A stretch of 64,000 nucleotides of DNA, taken from Tenebrio molitor. Its lineage: Eukaryota > Arthropoda > Insecta > Coleoptera > Tenebrionidae. Shown here in pieces: positions 62,870-64,000 of the stretch. Both the position numbers and the translations under genes were made by a program. How positions within the stretch are numbered: the stretch's first letter is position 1; each line of letters begins with the position of its first letter. The notes under the pieces are model-generated. The model worked only from the letters and a program-made list of their open reading frames with translations. It did no database searches and was not told where the DNA came from. Where the stretch lies: positions 9,858,001-9,922,000 of the forward strand of contig NC_091049.1 of assembly GCF_963966145.1 (NCBI RefSeq). Reading direction: 5' to 3'.

Positions 62870-64000
62870 CTACACTAATAGCTATTTATTATACAAGTGT
62901 CTTATAAGGCAAATAAGTCACGAAAGAAATGTTTAGCCACGAGTGCTTGCTCGAGTTGAGTGAATTATTTGCTGTTAAGGCGCGAGTGTAATATATAGTT
63001 TTATCCAACACCTCCTTCTGTAACAGTTCTTAAAACGTCATCAAAACCCAAAAATTGTATAACGTTAAAAACTGGTAGCCTATGAACTGATTGCCATGTG
63101 GCTGCTATGATAAATTGTTTGTTTGTTTGTTGGATAATAAATTAAAGGATAGATATTGATTTATAATATACAAAAAACAGAGAAATTATGATAATAAATT
63201 AACGAAAACACTTAAAAAAGATGGACATTTTTGAGAAAAAATTTAAACGTCAGTGAAAAGAATGACATGATGTATAAGGACATAAATGTAAAATTTAAAG
63301 AGTTGGCGGGTAATAAGTTCTTATTGTAAGAAGAACAAAATAATGTAAAAATAGATTCTTATCCTTGATTTTTCTAAGGAGGAACCGCTTTATATAAAGT
63401 TAATCTTTTAAAAGCATGAACCAGATTAACAAATAGAAAACATAAAAATTTGTTTAACCATTAATTAGTTTATAGATTTGATAACTGTCTATCAAATTAT
63501 CCATTTCCTGTTTTCATGATTTGCGAATGAAAATTAAAAATCGAAAAAACAGCACTTGACAATGTTTCAAATTTCTTGTACGAGTATACAAGAATAGATT
63601 CATTTTGAGTTTTATTCATAATTTCGATATACCTTACGCTTTTTAAAATTTGACCGTAATTTGACTTATATTTTACGGAATAACCCAGATTGTAATAATA
63701 AGTAATAAACAATTAGAATAAAAATATTTTATTCCGTCTTAATCCAAAAATGTTGCAGCGTTTAGTCACTGATAAATATATAAATAAAGTATAATTGCTG
63801 CAATTCTCAAAAAATAAATAAATAAACAGAATGATTATTTTAAACCACTTAATAATTTAAAGCTTAACAAACAATAAGTAATCCGTATAGAAAACATATT
63901 ACCACTTGTCAAGATAACTTAATGATATTTGAAGTTTTCCGCATAACGTAGAGATACTCGTATAGAGATAGTACTCATAGATACTTGACACCAAGTAATA
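62870..64000. other. Gene-less stretch to the window end
   Basis: AT-rich. I see only a short TTTG run near 63117 and no coding or structured feature. Confidence 0.5.

Overview
The window looks like a transposon-dense, AT-rich insect nuclear chromosome. The evidence is several classes of non-LTR retrotransposon, TA-flanked inverted-repeat elements, a tRNA-derived SINE-like unit, a solo LTR, a Helitron helicase relic, and an arthropod-type promoter (TATA box plus TCAGT initiator) with a 5'UTR intron. A beetle is a guess; nothing seen fixes the order. There is no bacterial operon layout, rRNA, complete tRNA or CRISPR.

The host-like genes form one family cluster, all intact members on the minus strand. 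There are two large intronless genes for a SecA-type translocase motor carrying extra domains and a C-terminal J domain: SecA-J1 at 20286-25586, intact, and SecA-J2 at 55706-60752, cut into two reading frames by a 35-bp deletion. There are also two smaller genes for a protein with an unrecognised N-terminal domain followed by a TPR-like/coiled-coil region: TPR-1 at 4464-5549 and TPR-2 at 45112-46206. A broken SecA-J piece (52785-53446) and a broken TPR-family piece (55136-55388, plus strand) are further copies. Each TPR gene lies downstream of a SecA-J gene on the same strand, and the 3' flanks of TPR-1 and TPR-2 are homologous, so the locus looks segmentally duplicated. SecA is a bacterial and plastid protein, so the best reading is an old horizontal transfer that acquired a eukaryotic promoter, a leader intron and a J domain, then duplicated and partly decayed. 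This is the candidate undescribed system.

Layout: 0-4 kb, gag-like ORF, recombinase-like fragment, repeats. 4-6 kb, TPR-1. 6-11.5 kb, inverted-repeat DNA elements. 11.5-14.3 kb, inverted pair of 3' ends of a retrotransposon with a restriction-like endonuclease (RLE), with a SINE between them. 14.3-18.1 kb, LINE with two DNA elements inserted in it. 18.5-19.2 kb, possible exon beside a foldback element. 20.3-25.6 kb, SecA-J1. 26-36.6 kb, foldback elements, RLE copies, Helitron relic, hairpin repeats. 36.8-41.9 kb, LINE with a 1.67-kb retroelement in its 5' region. 42-45 kb, foldback elements and the duplicated TPR flank. 45-46.2 kb, TPR-2. 46.2-52.8 kb, repeats and a second RLE-type element. 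52.8-60.8 kb, SecA-J pseudogene, transposase relic, TPR relic and SecA-J2 with its promoter. 61.4-62.9 kb, solo LTR. No named feature follows to the end.
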